From Motacilla alba alba (Eukaryota; Chordata; Aves; Passeriformes; Motacillidae): a stretch of 64,000 nucleotides of DNA. Positions within the stretch are counted from its first letter, which is position 1; each line of letters opens with the position of its first letter. The notes under the pieces are model-generated. The model saw only the letters and a program-made list of their open reading frames with translations, ran no database searches and had not been told where the DNA came from. Shown here one piece after another: positions 25,527-37,700 of the stretch. Location of the stretch: positions 15,988,161-16,052,160 of the forward strand of contig NC_052046.1 of the NCBI RefSeq assembly GCF_015832195.1. Direction: 5' to 3'. Both the position numbers and the translations under genes were made by a program.

Positions 25527-28239
25527 ACCTTTCTTCATTGGTAAACATTTTATTCCTTTCCTGAAAACAAAAGTGGGACAGCTCCACAAAGAAACATTCT
25601 AATCAAAGCAGTTAATGCTAAAAATATTACTGAGCTACCATAGAGGTATTTGGAATACTCCCACTAATTCCAGTTTTTTAAAATGTCTTTAGGAAAAATT
25701 TGGAAAGTGTAGTAGAGTAACAGATACATAAGGTCTCACACTCCTCTGTCTTACTGGAGCTAATAACAAGTCTAAAGTTAATGTTTTATAGGAGTCATGT
25801 AAATATTAAACAGTTGTAATAAAACAATCAGTCTAATATTTAAGTTAAAATATTGGATTAAAACAGTTAAGGCTAAATACATTGCATTGCAATTCATTAA
25901 ATTCTCCTGCTCTAAGATTGGAATTTAACCAATTGTGAAAAAAAAAGTCAAAATATATTAAAAAGTCAGCATCTAATCACAATTCTAATGTGCATTAAAT
26001 TAATTTTCACATTTATTTACAGATATACTACTGCAAGGATATATGCTGGTATATGTCAGTATAGTTTCAGATATTAGTAGATAAAAATTATAATCTTTGG
26101 GAAGATGTCCTCTGTACTACTGCAGGACAATTCTTAGTTTAGAAATAAGAAAATTGCATTGAATAATTTAGAAAATATTCTGGAAAATTGCACTTGAGCA
26201 GTAGTGAACATGTCTTATATTTGTTTATCTCCATAGAAACTACAAAGGACATGTGTCATCTACTAATCTCAGGTATAATGCATAAACATTCAGCTCAAGT
26301 TTTTTCCCAAAATGTGTCTTTTGGTCTTCTTTCAATACCTGTGTCAACTGCTATGATAACAATCAACCAAATAAATGCTATTATCCTTTTATTTCTGATG
26401 GAAAAAATTATTTTCCTTGGATAAACCACTGAAGCAAGAGAAGTCAGGAGAGAAATCACCTTACAGGATTTATACCCATAGATCATACCAAACCAAACAC
26501 AGAAGACAATTTCCTGGTGTCTGCACTCTTCTACAGACTGACTTCTGTCTATCAATTTATTCCAGCCTACAAACTACACTCAAACTTATCTGATAGCAGT
26601 CGACAAAGGTTTACAGGTGTGCCATATTTTTTCCTTTTATTATTTCAACTTGCATTAATTAATCCTTCCATAAGGAAACAGTTGCTATAACTTTTTTTTG
26701 CAGTTTTCAAAAGTAAGTTTCATAGTTCCCTACATGCATATCACACGGAGGAAGTCACGGACACTGAACACCAGGCATATTCTTTTGCCCCAACTCTCCC
26801 AGCTGCACCAACATGCACAAAGTCCAGAATTGTGTTTGAAAGAGCAGACTTAAATGAATTCCCAACAATTCTATAAGCCGATAAGTAATGCTTGATATTT
26901 TTTAAAACATCAGTAATCAATGCAACACTAAAAATTGTAGACAAAGCCAAAATCTAAAATCCTAAGGCATCAGCATTTCACCCCAATTAATGTAACATAC
27001 TATAAAACCTCTTCAAATATTTTTTCAATCCCAGACACTGAATGATAAATTGTCTAATGGTCTGAATGTCCGAAAAGGAATCCAAGTTTCTTGTCAAGGT
27101 ATTTGAGGTAACACCATAGCATAAAAAGAGAGCCTTCCATTTATTTTTCTCCTCTGCATGCACTGAACATCTTTCATTCATATTTAGAAAGGAGGTATTC
27201 CCCAGGCATTTAAACCTCATAGCCTAATTCCAGTTTGAGATTTGATTATCCACCTTAATCCCATTAGACAGTGATCTTTTAAACAGCAGGAAAATTGCTG
27301 ACAAAATGCCACCAAGAACATTAAAATTCCATTCACAGGGGGAATTTAATATTACAATTAGTTGCAGTAGCAACATAAGCATTGTAATTGTTTACATTTA
27401 TTTAGTTACTGAGTGAGAATTAAAAAATGCTGAATTAAATGATAAATTGCTCCAAAAGTGAAAAAAAAAAATTAAGAGGGAAAGCAAGACAACTTCAAAT
27501 TCTAACTAATCAGACTAACTTCCATTTGCTTCTAACTTAGATAATTTTGGTCTAGTATTAGGAAATGGATATTTTCCTCTCTGAATAAATGAAATACAGG
27601 TATTTCTGTTAGAGTTATATTTATAAGAAAGAAACATTTCCTTACATAAATGCGTGTTGTATGGAAATCTGAAGTTTTCCATCATTTGGGGAATCAACTT
27701 GAGTCAATTTCCTAAGGTCCATTTAAAAAAAAACAGCTGTACTGGAGAGGATCTGATTTATGTTTCCCTTTACTGAGCCTGTGGTCTTCTAAGTGATCAG
27801 TTTTGGTGTTTCACACTGTTTAGTACTTGACTTGTCTGTATAGCATCCTAGGACTATATAGCAACCTAGGACTCTCTAGCTACAATTTAGGCCGTGACCT
27901 CTTTTTCTGTCCATCATAGTTATGGACAGTACATTTCTCCTTCTTCTGTGCATATCTGAAGGTCATTACGCTCAAATGATGGAATGGCCAGACAATAACC
28001 TCATGAGCTTAACAAAGGCAAATGCCGTGTCCTGCCCCTGAGGGAGAGTACCTTCCTGTATCTGTGCAATCTGCTGCCCAGCTGCCTTGGTGGCAGCTAC
28101 ACAGAGTGGGACCCAGTAAATAAGGTCTTAAAAATGAGTTTGTCTTTTGTTTTTCTAGTCAAGTCTTCCCTTAGATGTGTTTGTGCTTGAAAATGAGCTA
28201 CTAAGAGGACAAAGATCACTCTTCTGGTGGGTACAGAGT
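25527..28239. other. Unique AT-rich sequence, possible conserved non-coding block
   Basis: No gene or transposon is recognised. The part around 27100-27450 is rich in ATTA/TAAT homeodomain-type cores and includes a TGTTTAC forkhead-type core near 27388, which could fit an enhancer but is common by chance in AT-rich DNA. A small imperfect tandem pair of CCTAGGACT units lies at 27847-27881. Confidence 0.4.
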
Positions 28240-28455
28240 GGAATGTAAAGGTTCAACAGACATGAAGTCAAACATGGGAAATTTCAGCTGGACGTACCCC
28301 CAATTCTTTCTCTAAAAGTGTTTAAACACTTGACCAGGTTACTTAGAGATGCTGTGAAACCTCCATTGTTACTGCAAGTCTTGAAACCTCAGCTGGACAA
28401 GGTCCCAGGGAGCTGATTTAAGTGTGAGTTCAGCCCTGCTCTGAGCACTGCTGCA
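28240..28455 (+). mobile_element. Old CR1 LINE fragment
   Basis: The order of blocks matches the end of CR1 ORF2 and its 3' UTR on the plus strand: a diverged AGGTTCAACAGACATGAAG block, then ACCAGGTTACTTAGAGATG, then AGTCTTGAAACCTCAGCTGG, then CAGCCCTGCTCTGAGCA. Divergence is high and the terminal tail is missing, so this is an old copy. No frame is retained. Confidence 0.7.
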
Positions 28456-31400
28456 AAGTATACAAAGTCTTAATCATAACCTTCAGCAACTAGTAGCAAG
28501 TGAATAAAGAGACAGAAAATCCAAATAATCCAAATGCTTTTAAAGGAGAGACGAACAATATTAATACACTGGAAAGCAGACTAAAAATGGACATGGTGAG
28601 ATCTTTCTAACAAAATGAACAAATGCATAGAATTGCAGTACTGCAACATTACAAAAATTTGCCAACATATTTCAAGGTATTTTATTATTAATGCACATAT
28701 GTCTTTTGACATCAGCTTATAGTTGTGCCTTCTATCCTTGCTAGCCCTTCGTATGCACTTTTCTATTAAATACATTCCAAATCTGCAAAAGCCAGCATAT
28801 TGTGTCATTATATTTAAGGTTCTACTTTTTTTAAAGAGTCACTCTAGATTTAAAAAAAATTGGAGATATTCCAGAGTTGTTAAAAATTCAAATTTTAATC
28901 TCCTTATTAAATATAGAGATATTAATTTTATATTCTTATATAGTAGTATTTTTTTCCTTTTTTATTTTACTGTGTTTAAAGACTAACTACTTTGGTAATA
29001 AACATTCATGCAAACAAGTGGAAAATGTAGTTGTTGAAAGGAAATTCACAAAAGCATGCACAGTGGGTGCAATTGTGAATATAACAATACACATTCACAG
29101 CCATGAGAGTTAGTAAGCCATCTATATGTGAACAGTTAAATATTCAATAAGTTATATTTATGTCCATTATTTTTTTTAGATTTTTCTCTGAGAAGAATAA
29201 TTTTGGACCCAAAGTATTAAGCTATAACAAGAAATATAACAAGAAATTTTTTATTTCTTCCTTGCTTTTTTAGTCATCCTATCTGAAAATGCACACTGGT
29301 TCTACAAGTCCCTTACTGTACTGTAAATCAAATTCCATACTGCAAAGAATTTTTTTGATTGCTTTCTGCATGTATCTTTGGGCTAGGGAGGGTTGTCTAT
29401 TTATATTTAAACAACGTTTTCAGTATTAGAAGAGAGGGAAAAAAAAAAAAGGGAAATTGCATATTTCCCCTTAAAGAAACCATGAGCGTTTTTATTCTAA
29501 CTGCACAGATTATTTTGTTGTGTCTGCTCTGAACGGCATTTTACCAGACCTGGAATAAGGTAAAGGAAACATCTAACACGCAGTGACTTCCTTCTGTTAA
29601 CATTTTGAAGTATTGCCCAGATGAGCCAATCGGGCTTTCATTCTTTCCCTGAAAAATCCTTCCTGTTCATAACAGGTGCTTTACGATGTGAATATAGGAA
29701 AGGTCTGCATCAGCCTGCCATCAGTGACCACTGCTGACCAGAACTGGAAAGCACCAGATAGGCAGACATTTGCTGCCCTCTTTTGGAATATGTAAGTGAA
29801 GATTCAGAGGATGATTCAATGTGGTTTTGTTTTAATCAGATTTTTCCCAGATTCCTCAATCAATGGATTAATAGTCAACTGCTTGGCTTAATGACTTAAA
29901 AAAGCATAGCTAAGTTAGGTATTTAAAATTCCACCAAAACAAAAAATTATTTTTGAGATGGATTTTTTAAGTACATAGGTCATTTGGATACACAGAACAC
30001 ATTCTTTACTAACTGAGTAATTGGGCATTTATTTTAATGGATAACTCTCTTCTTTTTCTATTAATTTTAATAAAATGGTTTCATGTAAATGTGTGAAGTA
30101 TGTGAAGTGTCCTTGAAAAAATAACAGTTGTTTTTTCTGTTGTAACAGCAAAAATAATTCACAAAGAGTGGTAATGTCTCTTTTTGCATAATAACTCTTT
30201 ATTCATTATTTATTCTTTATTGATTCTGCCTTCACTTTGACCTGACTGATGTTCCACTAAATGTTGGAACTAATAAACTAAGAATCAAATGAGATGCTGC
30301 ATAAAATTTTAATCTGAAATACTACAGAAGTCAAAGGACCTTGTCAAAATTGTCACCACCTACAAATACAGCAAGGAAATTATCAGCAGCCTATCAGAGA
30401 CTTAAAGTGGGGCATTAGGACAATAGAAACAGGATATAATACCTATCAAGGTCATCACAACTGTACCGGGAAAAAAAAAGGTTGTTTGAAAAGAAAGCAA
30501 TGAGGAGTATTTTGAAGCAGTAGTTATGTAGTAAATTAAGGAGCTTCCACTAAGCAACATAGGTTGCTAAAGATAACTTCATTGTATGCACAAAGGGAAG
30601 TCCATTTACACTACAATCACTGTACACACAGGTTAATCTGTACCAATATTTTTCCCTGACCTTTTTTTTTTTTCACCTTTTCTGTATATGACACAAAATA
30701 ATTTTGCTCTCTTTGAAATATTTGGGCAGGAAAAACCTCAATCAAATTAAATGAACCTTTCTGATTCTTAAAAAATACTATCCTATACCATTTTTATACA
30801 TGACAATTGTTTCATTGTTGTGCTTTAATGAACATGCTATGTTGTAAACACAGAATAGGACAATTCCTTTTGTTATCAAAATCTCTATAAAAGCAATTTA
30901 TAATAGACAATGGTAAAATAAATTCTCTATGTTATATTACAGGTCTCAATCTTAGAGCAAGATCCTGAGACCACTGTTTCCTGTGTTTAGGTAGTAGCTC
31001 CTGAACTTTCACACAACATCTATTGTGTGTCTAGACCATGTTCAATCAAGCTCCAAATTCAAATTCTGCTGGGGGTTTAAAATTTTTTAGATGTTTTTGA
31101 ACTGGCTGGTTCTGAGTCAGAGAATACAGTTACTCAGGTGTGCGAGTCTAGAATTAATTCCATTGTTTGGCGTTATTTCAGTCATTGAGACTGCTAAAGT
31201 AAGTTTAATGTTAACAGTGATTTATCCACATCATCAAATATGAGGAACAGGATGATAGGGAATGGTGAATCTTTTAGAAGTTAACTATATATTGACAAAT
31301 TTGGCTCATTCAATGTAATGGCTCTACAGCCCCTATTCAGTGAAACATCATTAAGCAAAGCTCTTACATAGTACTTTTTCAAAACAGGGCATACTTTCTA

Positions 31401-33920
31401 GAGAGGAAGTTAAAAAGATGCACAGGACTCTAAAGCTTTCTTGGATTATATACAGTGATGAAATATTTCTTTTCCATTACTTACCAGTTTATTGGGCTTT
31501 CAACCTTGGAAATACTTGGCATTAAAATACAATATTACAGTTATACTTTTTTTTGCAGTTTAAATATTTTTCTCATTGCTCAGAGGGACCCAGGAGCCAG
31601 ATCAATTCTTACAATCACTCTGTCATTTTCCTTGTTGATTCTGGACCTAGTAAGAATAACAGTGTTTCTTTCTGTCTACCTTCAAAATTTTGAATCATTT
31701 AATCTCTTCCATAATTTATTTTTTTTCCACAGTCTTTTTTGTAGTTCTCAGCTAACAGGCTTAATTAAACTAGAACAATCAAATCCAGATTGAGGATATT
31801 GCTAAAATGTTGCTTTGGAAAACCTGAGATATATTTTTATTGCCCACTACATCTACATTAACTGTGTTTATTTATTATTTACCTGTTTGCTACTATATTA
31901 TGCATACCATGTGTGCATATATACTGCAGTAGGAGCAATTCTGACCAAACAGTGTAACTCCATTAGCAGCTTTAAAAAAACAGTGTGGCTTTTTACATCT
32001 TTCACAGAAATTCAGCAAATAATGTTAGCCTGTCAAGTGAAAGAAAGGAGCACTTCATCTACCATAAGCCCAGTTCACTCTGTCTCTGTTCTAATTCTTG
32101 AAATCAAGAGAACATTTCCCTGCAGATAGAGAAGTCCAACTGGTTTTAAGTGGATTCTTTTAAGTGATTTATTTAATTCTTTTAATGATTTATTAGTTTG
32201 TCAGCCATAAATATTAGAAATCCACTGAAGACTTATCATCCGCTATCACAGAAAATTATTTTTATTTATTTTATACTTCCATTTCACCTGCAGTCAGGAA
32301 TTTGAAAACTTTCTCAGCAATAATTAGAGCATAATTTCTGTCAGTGATGCTTCCAAATATACAAACAGTCATTCTCATCAATAAATTATGATGACTTTAG
32401 AAAGTGGTATATGGAGAAAAGAGTATAGAAGCCACAGCACTGACAATCTCAAACAATAGATCATTACAATGTCCTCCAAGGCCATCAGTGGAATGGCTCA
32501 TCTACTGTCTTTACAATTCCCCATGCAGCTATTCAGCAGAACTGATTGTGATAAAGAATTTGTATAGGTGGCATTAGAGTTTCTATAAAAGATCTTAATA
32601 GCTTATGTTGTAGTAGGTGTTATAACCCTTTTGGAACATATCTTTCCACATATACCTGCAAAACTCACAGTTACATAGCTGCATTGGTAAAAAGCAGACA
32701 TTTGTGTTTGCATATAAAATCTGAGTGTATATATATCTACACTTAGAAATTTTGGCTTTTTCCAAGACTGATGATGAATGTCATAATTAAAGCAACAGCA
32801 TCTATAGCCAGATTAGACTTACTATTTACCTGACATGTTCAGATTTTATGTGCTTTCATTTGACACTGTAACATGAAACTTTCTAAACATGTAATAACTA
32901 TTGTATCATAAAATTATATTTTTATTTATGTGGTCTGTAAGCCTTCCCTGTTCCTATCAAGAGCTTTTTTTTTTTCCCCACAAAATAGTTAATTGGCTTC
33001 ACAGTTCAATTTACTTATACCATAAATTGCACGCTGCCTGAATACTGTGAGATAGCAACAAGATGTCAATATTCATGAAGACATAAGGACACCACATACA
33101 CTATAAACTTGAACCACCTTAGCTCTTTCAGTAATGTGTTCCTATCTTTAGGGTCATACCTTTTAGTCATCTCAATAACCTGAGAGAAGTAAAAAAGACA
33201 TATATAGTGCACTTCCAGGAGACACATGATGAGTGCTGTTTCATATGTGCAGTATGAGCTGTGTCTCTCTCCAAAGATCTTCAAGGGTTTAGGATAATAG
33301 GAAGGCAAAGAGAGACAGAGAGAGGTGAACCACAGCTGTCAGCTTTTTTATTCCTATTTCTGGTTTGCTTAAGGGTTTTAAAACTGTCACTAAGATCAAA
33401 AGCCTAGCACTTAAGACAGCCCTCAGGCAGTCAAAGAACAACACTTTCATGTTTAGTGCCTCCCACCAGAATTCATAATATACAGGCTGCCTAGCCTTTC
33501 TACAGTTGCTGCATTTCCTAATTGAGTATAATGGACACTAGCAAATGTGTATGCCATCAGATTTCCTGCAAATCTTATGTATCTGCCCATTAAAAATATG
33601 TGAAAATATATGCCAAGATACTGAGGAGTACAATATACATGTACCTACTTCCCAAAAGTCTAGTTCTGTCCAGCTACCCTCTACAAAGGAAACTTCACAG
33701 GACTGCACGTTCCTCTAATTTGGGAAAAAGTCATGCCTACAGCCTTCTTTGCTATTCCTGTCCTTCTGTGTTGGCAACCTGTCTTAGAAATTAGCTGCTG
33801 ACCATCGTACTTTGAAGGATAACTATCAATCTCCATATGAAGATGCATCTGGATATGAACCACAGATACCATCCAGACATGTTGCTGGATGAAATCTCTG
33901 AGGCATCCACTAATTCTATT
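28456..33920. other. Unique AT-rich sequence, no supported gene
   Basis: I recognise no transposon. A 112-codon plus-strand frame at 31455-31793 is hydrophobic only because the DNA is T-rich. A tandem ATAACAAGAA pair lies near 29224-29248. One exon-like segment (29676-29791) with good splice motifs is discussed in the findings. Confidence 0.5.
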
Positions 33921-33949
33921 TGTAAGAAAGAATCCTATTCTTTCTTACA
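33921..33949. repeat. Perfect inverted repeat, 13-bp stem
   Basis: TGTAAGAAAGAAT at 33921-33933 is followed by a 3-base spacer CCT and the exact reverse complement ATTCTTTCTTACA at 33937-33949. As single-stranded DNA or RNA this would form a 13-bp hairpin. Confidence 0.95.
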
Positions 33950-33975
33950 CATATACTTATGGATATCCTATTCTT

Positions 33976-34001
33976 ACAGATAGGAAAGAATTCCTATCTG
34001 T
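33976..34001. repeat. Perfect inverted repeat, 11-bp stem
   Basis: ACAGATAGGAA at 33976-33986, spacer AGAA, then the exact reverse complement TTCCTATCTGT at 33991-34001. It lies only 26 bases after the preceding hairpin. Part of the first hairpin (ATCCTATTCTT) recurs between them near 33965-33975, suggesting local duplication or template switching. Confidence 0.95.
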
Positions 34002-34587
34002 TGTCGATTTTTTTTTTTTTTTGATTGAGTGCTACTCACTCTGACATTTTTCAAGAAAAAATTCACATTTAAATAGTGGTAAATCACATATGTGTTCTCT
34101 CAATGTAACCAAACATAAAAAAAGATGGATAAGTAGAGAATATTGATAATTTCTTGTAGGCTTTTCTTGGCCTGTATTTCTGAACCATTGTCAGGAAAAA
34201 AAATGGTTTAGAATAATATTCCCAAAAAGAAGATATTTTAATTTTCCTCTGAAGTAAATGCTTTCAAAAAGAAAAAATGAGCAAATAACTAATGTCAAGA
34301 ACTTCATCTGCACAAAATTCTTCAAAAAAAGATTATTCCAATAGCTAGAATTCTGAGAAGTGTATAATATTTTAACACTATCATAATCTTTTTTTTGGAG
34401 AACCTTCCTTGAAAAAAAAAAATAAAAGGAAGAAAATTACAGGCAGACAGTTTTAACGTGGCATTTGAGTACATGTTGACTATGTTGTAATTCCTAGGAA
34501 AGTGTCTTCATCAGAAGCCATAGAAAGTGCACCCCATGGAGCAGAAAAAGTAGTATTTACTCAGTTCTATGAAGACATTAACCATGG
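34002..34587. other. Unique AT-rich sequence
   Basis: It contains a T15 run at 34008-34022 and several short A-runs. Nothing else is recognised. Confidence 0.5.
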
Positions 34588-34700
34588 TCTAGCCTTGGCC
34601 ACTCATTTCCTTCAATTCTGAACAAATTGATCCATTTTTGTCCTTTTCTATAAAACAGAGACAATGACATTACCTCCTTTGCAAAGCTCTCCAGCATCCC
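34588..34700 (+). mobile_element. MIR-like CORE-SINE fragment
   Basis: The order of blocks follows the second half of MIR-type SINEs: a TTGGCCACTCATTTCC segment (matching the usual GGCAAGTCACTTAACC region), then a pyrimidine-rich part, then TTTTCTATAAAACAGAGACA (matching the CATCTGTAAAATGGGGATAA region), then ATGACATTACCTCCTTTGCA. Similar versions are common in turtle, crocodile and bird genomes. The copy is heavily diverged, as expected for an element that stopped moving early in amniote history. The tRNA-derived head is not recognisable. Confidence 0.68.
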
Positions 34701-37700
34701 CTGATAGAAAGGTTGTTAGGCTGTAACTTACAGCCTCATCAGAAAGAAAATAATTTTTTATTGATTGTCATTGAAAGTAGCTTTTTCAGGACTTCCAGGT
34801 TTCTTCCTAGCACTTTCAAATTTCAAGTCACTTATGCTGAATCATATTATGTGTCCTCTCGTATATCTGTATAGCACCCGCTACTGAGATATTTGCAACC
34901 TGATGGAGTGCAACAGGGATCATAATAACAGTAAAGTGTAAGTTTAGGGAGGTTTTTGAAGACCAATACTAGGGACAAAACTTTTTTTCAGAAGTTTGAC
35001 ATTCAGAGTAACTGTTTCTCAAGCAGAGCAGAGAAACAGTTTTCCCATTTCAGAGAGATGCTTAACCTGTGCCTGGAACAACATTTCAGATCATGACAGT
35101 GTAAAATTCTTGAGTCATTGTATGAAAATTATTGGTGAAAAGAAACCTATGGTAATTGAGATACATCTATTTCAGTGCCATTTCATTTGCAGTTTTGTGT
35201 GCATTTTCCAGAGCTCAGTGTTGTGGTACCTTGTATCCTTACTGACTTATTTCTGTCATGACATGTTAGTTGCAATGCAGTATAACAAGCTGCGGCACAG
35301 TAACCCAGTACAATCCAGGGAAACATGGTACATAGCAAACTCCACTGAAGTGCTCTTTCTCCCTTCTACAAAGATCACACCATCTGACACCTACAGTCAT
35401 CTCAATTTGAATGAGTAGATGACACTGCAAGGCAAATGGAACTATGATGTTATTACAGAACTTGAAATATTTGAAGTACATTCTTCTAATTCTACGCAGA
35501 CAAACAGAAAGCAAGAAACCATTCAGGTGATATGTGAAGCAGCCAAACTGTAAATATTTAACAGAAGTTATGTAAGACAGTTTTCTTGTAATTTCTGGTG
35601 TTAGATTGCTTTTATAAAACCTTCAAACTAACCAAAAGTATGAGAGAAAATCTCTGAGCCTGTCTTTTCTGCGCTCCATCACACTACACAACAAATCATT
35701 ATTCCTCTAATAAAATCAATCAAATTATATAGTTACCTATTAACAACACCCCAAAAATACATAGTTTTAAGATAACTGTGTGAGAAATGTTTCACATAAC
35801 TGTCATAATCTTTGAATCAAAATTCTTATAAGAGTTTATCATACCTCTAATAAATTTAGTAAAGTACTAAGAGGCTTATGTATTTTCACTTGATTCAAAA
35901 AAAATCCATGGCTTGGTAGATCTGGATATAGTTTCCTGCCCTGCTCTAAATTCCAGGTATGTAGGCTCTTAGTGCTTCCATTCTTCATTGCCAAAATGGA
36001 AGAAAAAGTCTACACTGTTGCTGTCAGAATAACTGAGGTCTAAAGGACCATAGTTTCTCACCCCTCCTACTTGGTGCAGCCTCAATTTCTCTGCATAATG
36101 TGCCCTCTCAGTCAGACGACAAGGAGCAGACTACAGCACAGCAGTGCTCAGCCTTGCCCTTGCTGAATCTTTCTACCACACTGCATGACTGAGGGAGTTA
36201 CATAAAGCCAAAGCATGGCCTAGTTAACAACCAAAGCCAGGGAGATGCCCTTATTAAGGTCTAGAATTTGCAAGCCAGCTGGCATGTAAGTCTGACAGAA
36301 CATGCTGTCACTCACCCCTGAAAACACCATGAAGCTGTTCCCTACCTTTTCCAAGCCCTGAGTGACTGATCCCAGCAAAACTAGTCTCTCTGTTGCAACT
36401 CCTTTTCCCACTTATGCTAAGTAGTTTTCATATTAATTAATTTGAGTTTTATATTTATATTTGGTGAGGAGAAAAACATCCCTTTCTTAATGAAGGGTTT
36501 CAGCTATTTATTCTTCAAATATTCATCATGTCATTTCCTAAATTTTCAGGAAATTTGGCTCTCACAATTGAATACACCCTCAATTATCAGGAATTATTTT
36601 GTTTGTGTGTGTACAAAACCAAGGCATACAAAGAAGGAATTTGCTTTTAAACTATTTGAAGTACTCATGGAAAACACCTTTCATAAATCTCTGAGTAAGA
36701 ATTCCTTCTTTCAATTCTCAAAGCCTGAAAACATTCTGGACACATAAAGTGAGTGAAAAAATGCCCATCTTAGCATTCTAGACAAGAAGTCTATACACAT
36801 TTTTTTACATGTAAGTTGAAAGCAATTGCAGGTGCATTAGACTATAAACTCTAATAAAATTGTGACATTTAAAGCTATTAGATCTGGAAAACACCCAGTC
36901 TACCTATTGATGCCTTTTATCTATATTCATTAATATTACTGCCGCAGTCTGTGTTCTAAAAGTTCTGCCTGATGGTTCAGAGCCTTGTCATGGAAGGCAT
37001 TGTACATGCAGTGTTGTAAAAGCTTCCAGTGGAGACCTGTGAGAGGCTGCTGGCAGTGCTAAAGACTACAAAAAAGACAAGATGGGAGAACTGGAGTAGG
37101 AGCTCTAAAGAAAGAGCACTGTGTCATGTGGCCCAACTGTAAAATAGAAAAATTGCATGCAATTATTTTTCCAAGCAGAGTGTGATGATGTGAAAGGGAA
37201 GAACTAATGATGATGCACTCTGCTTGTTAGAGGTATTTCCTTCCTGCAGCTCAAGGTTACAAGTGCTCTTCGCTTGGCTTTTTTTTTCTTCCTTCCACTA
37301 GAAATGTGATGGTTACAAATAAAATCTGTAAACAGGGAGTTAATAATACTCCAAAGACATTATGAAATAATTTTAGTTCCTAATGCCAGACATTCAGTCT
37401 TGGCAATATTTTTTTCCTGACTTCAAGCATCCTGTATTGATTGATTAATTATTCTACCAATGAACTAACAAATATTGACCTTACAGAGTTGAGCAGCATT
37501 TAGCCAAAAGTCAGTAATCCACATCGATCACTTAATGGAACATCAAAGCTCAGCATCTCTGACAGTTTTATGTCATTCAGCAAAAATCTGTCTATGTTTT
37601 GATGATACCTTTCTTATTAGGCATCCTTGGAAGAAAACTCAGAGCAATAATAAAATTAAACCTGTGGATTATATTCTGCTATCTATTGTGAAACAATCAC

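Noticed and set aside
25252..25602. Five open frames of 60-111 codons across the GGAA repeat
   Set aside because: They exist only because a 4-base repeat has no stop codon in any frame; peptides are simple KEGR or SLPF repeats.
31455..31793. 112-codon hydrophobic frame as a membrane protein
   Set aside because: T-rich DNA gives Phe/Leu/Ile-rich translation; no family match or exon context is seen.
34996..35418. 140-codon plus-strand open frame
   Set aside because: It is the longest frame outside repeats, but it has no recognisable domain, composition is that of AT-rich DNA, and no promoter, splice or conservation evidence is visible.
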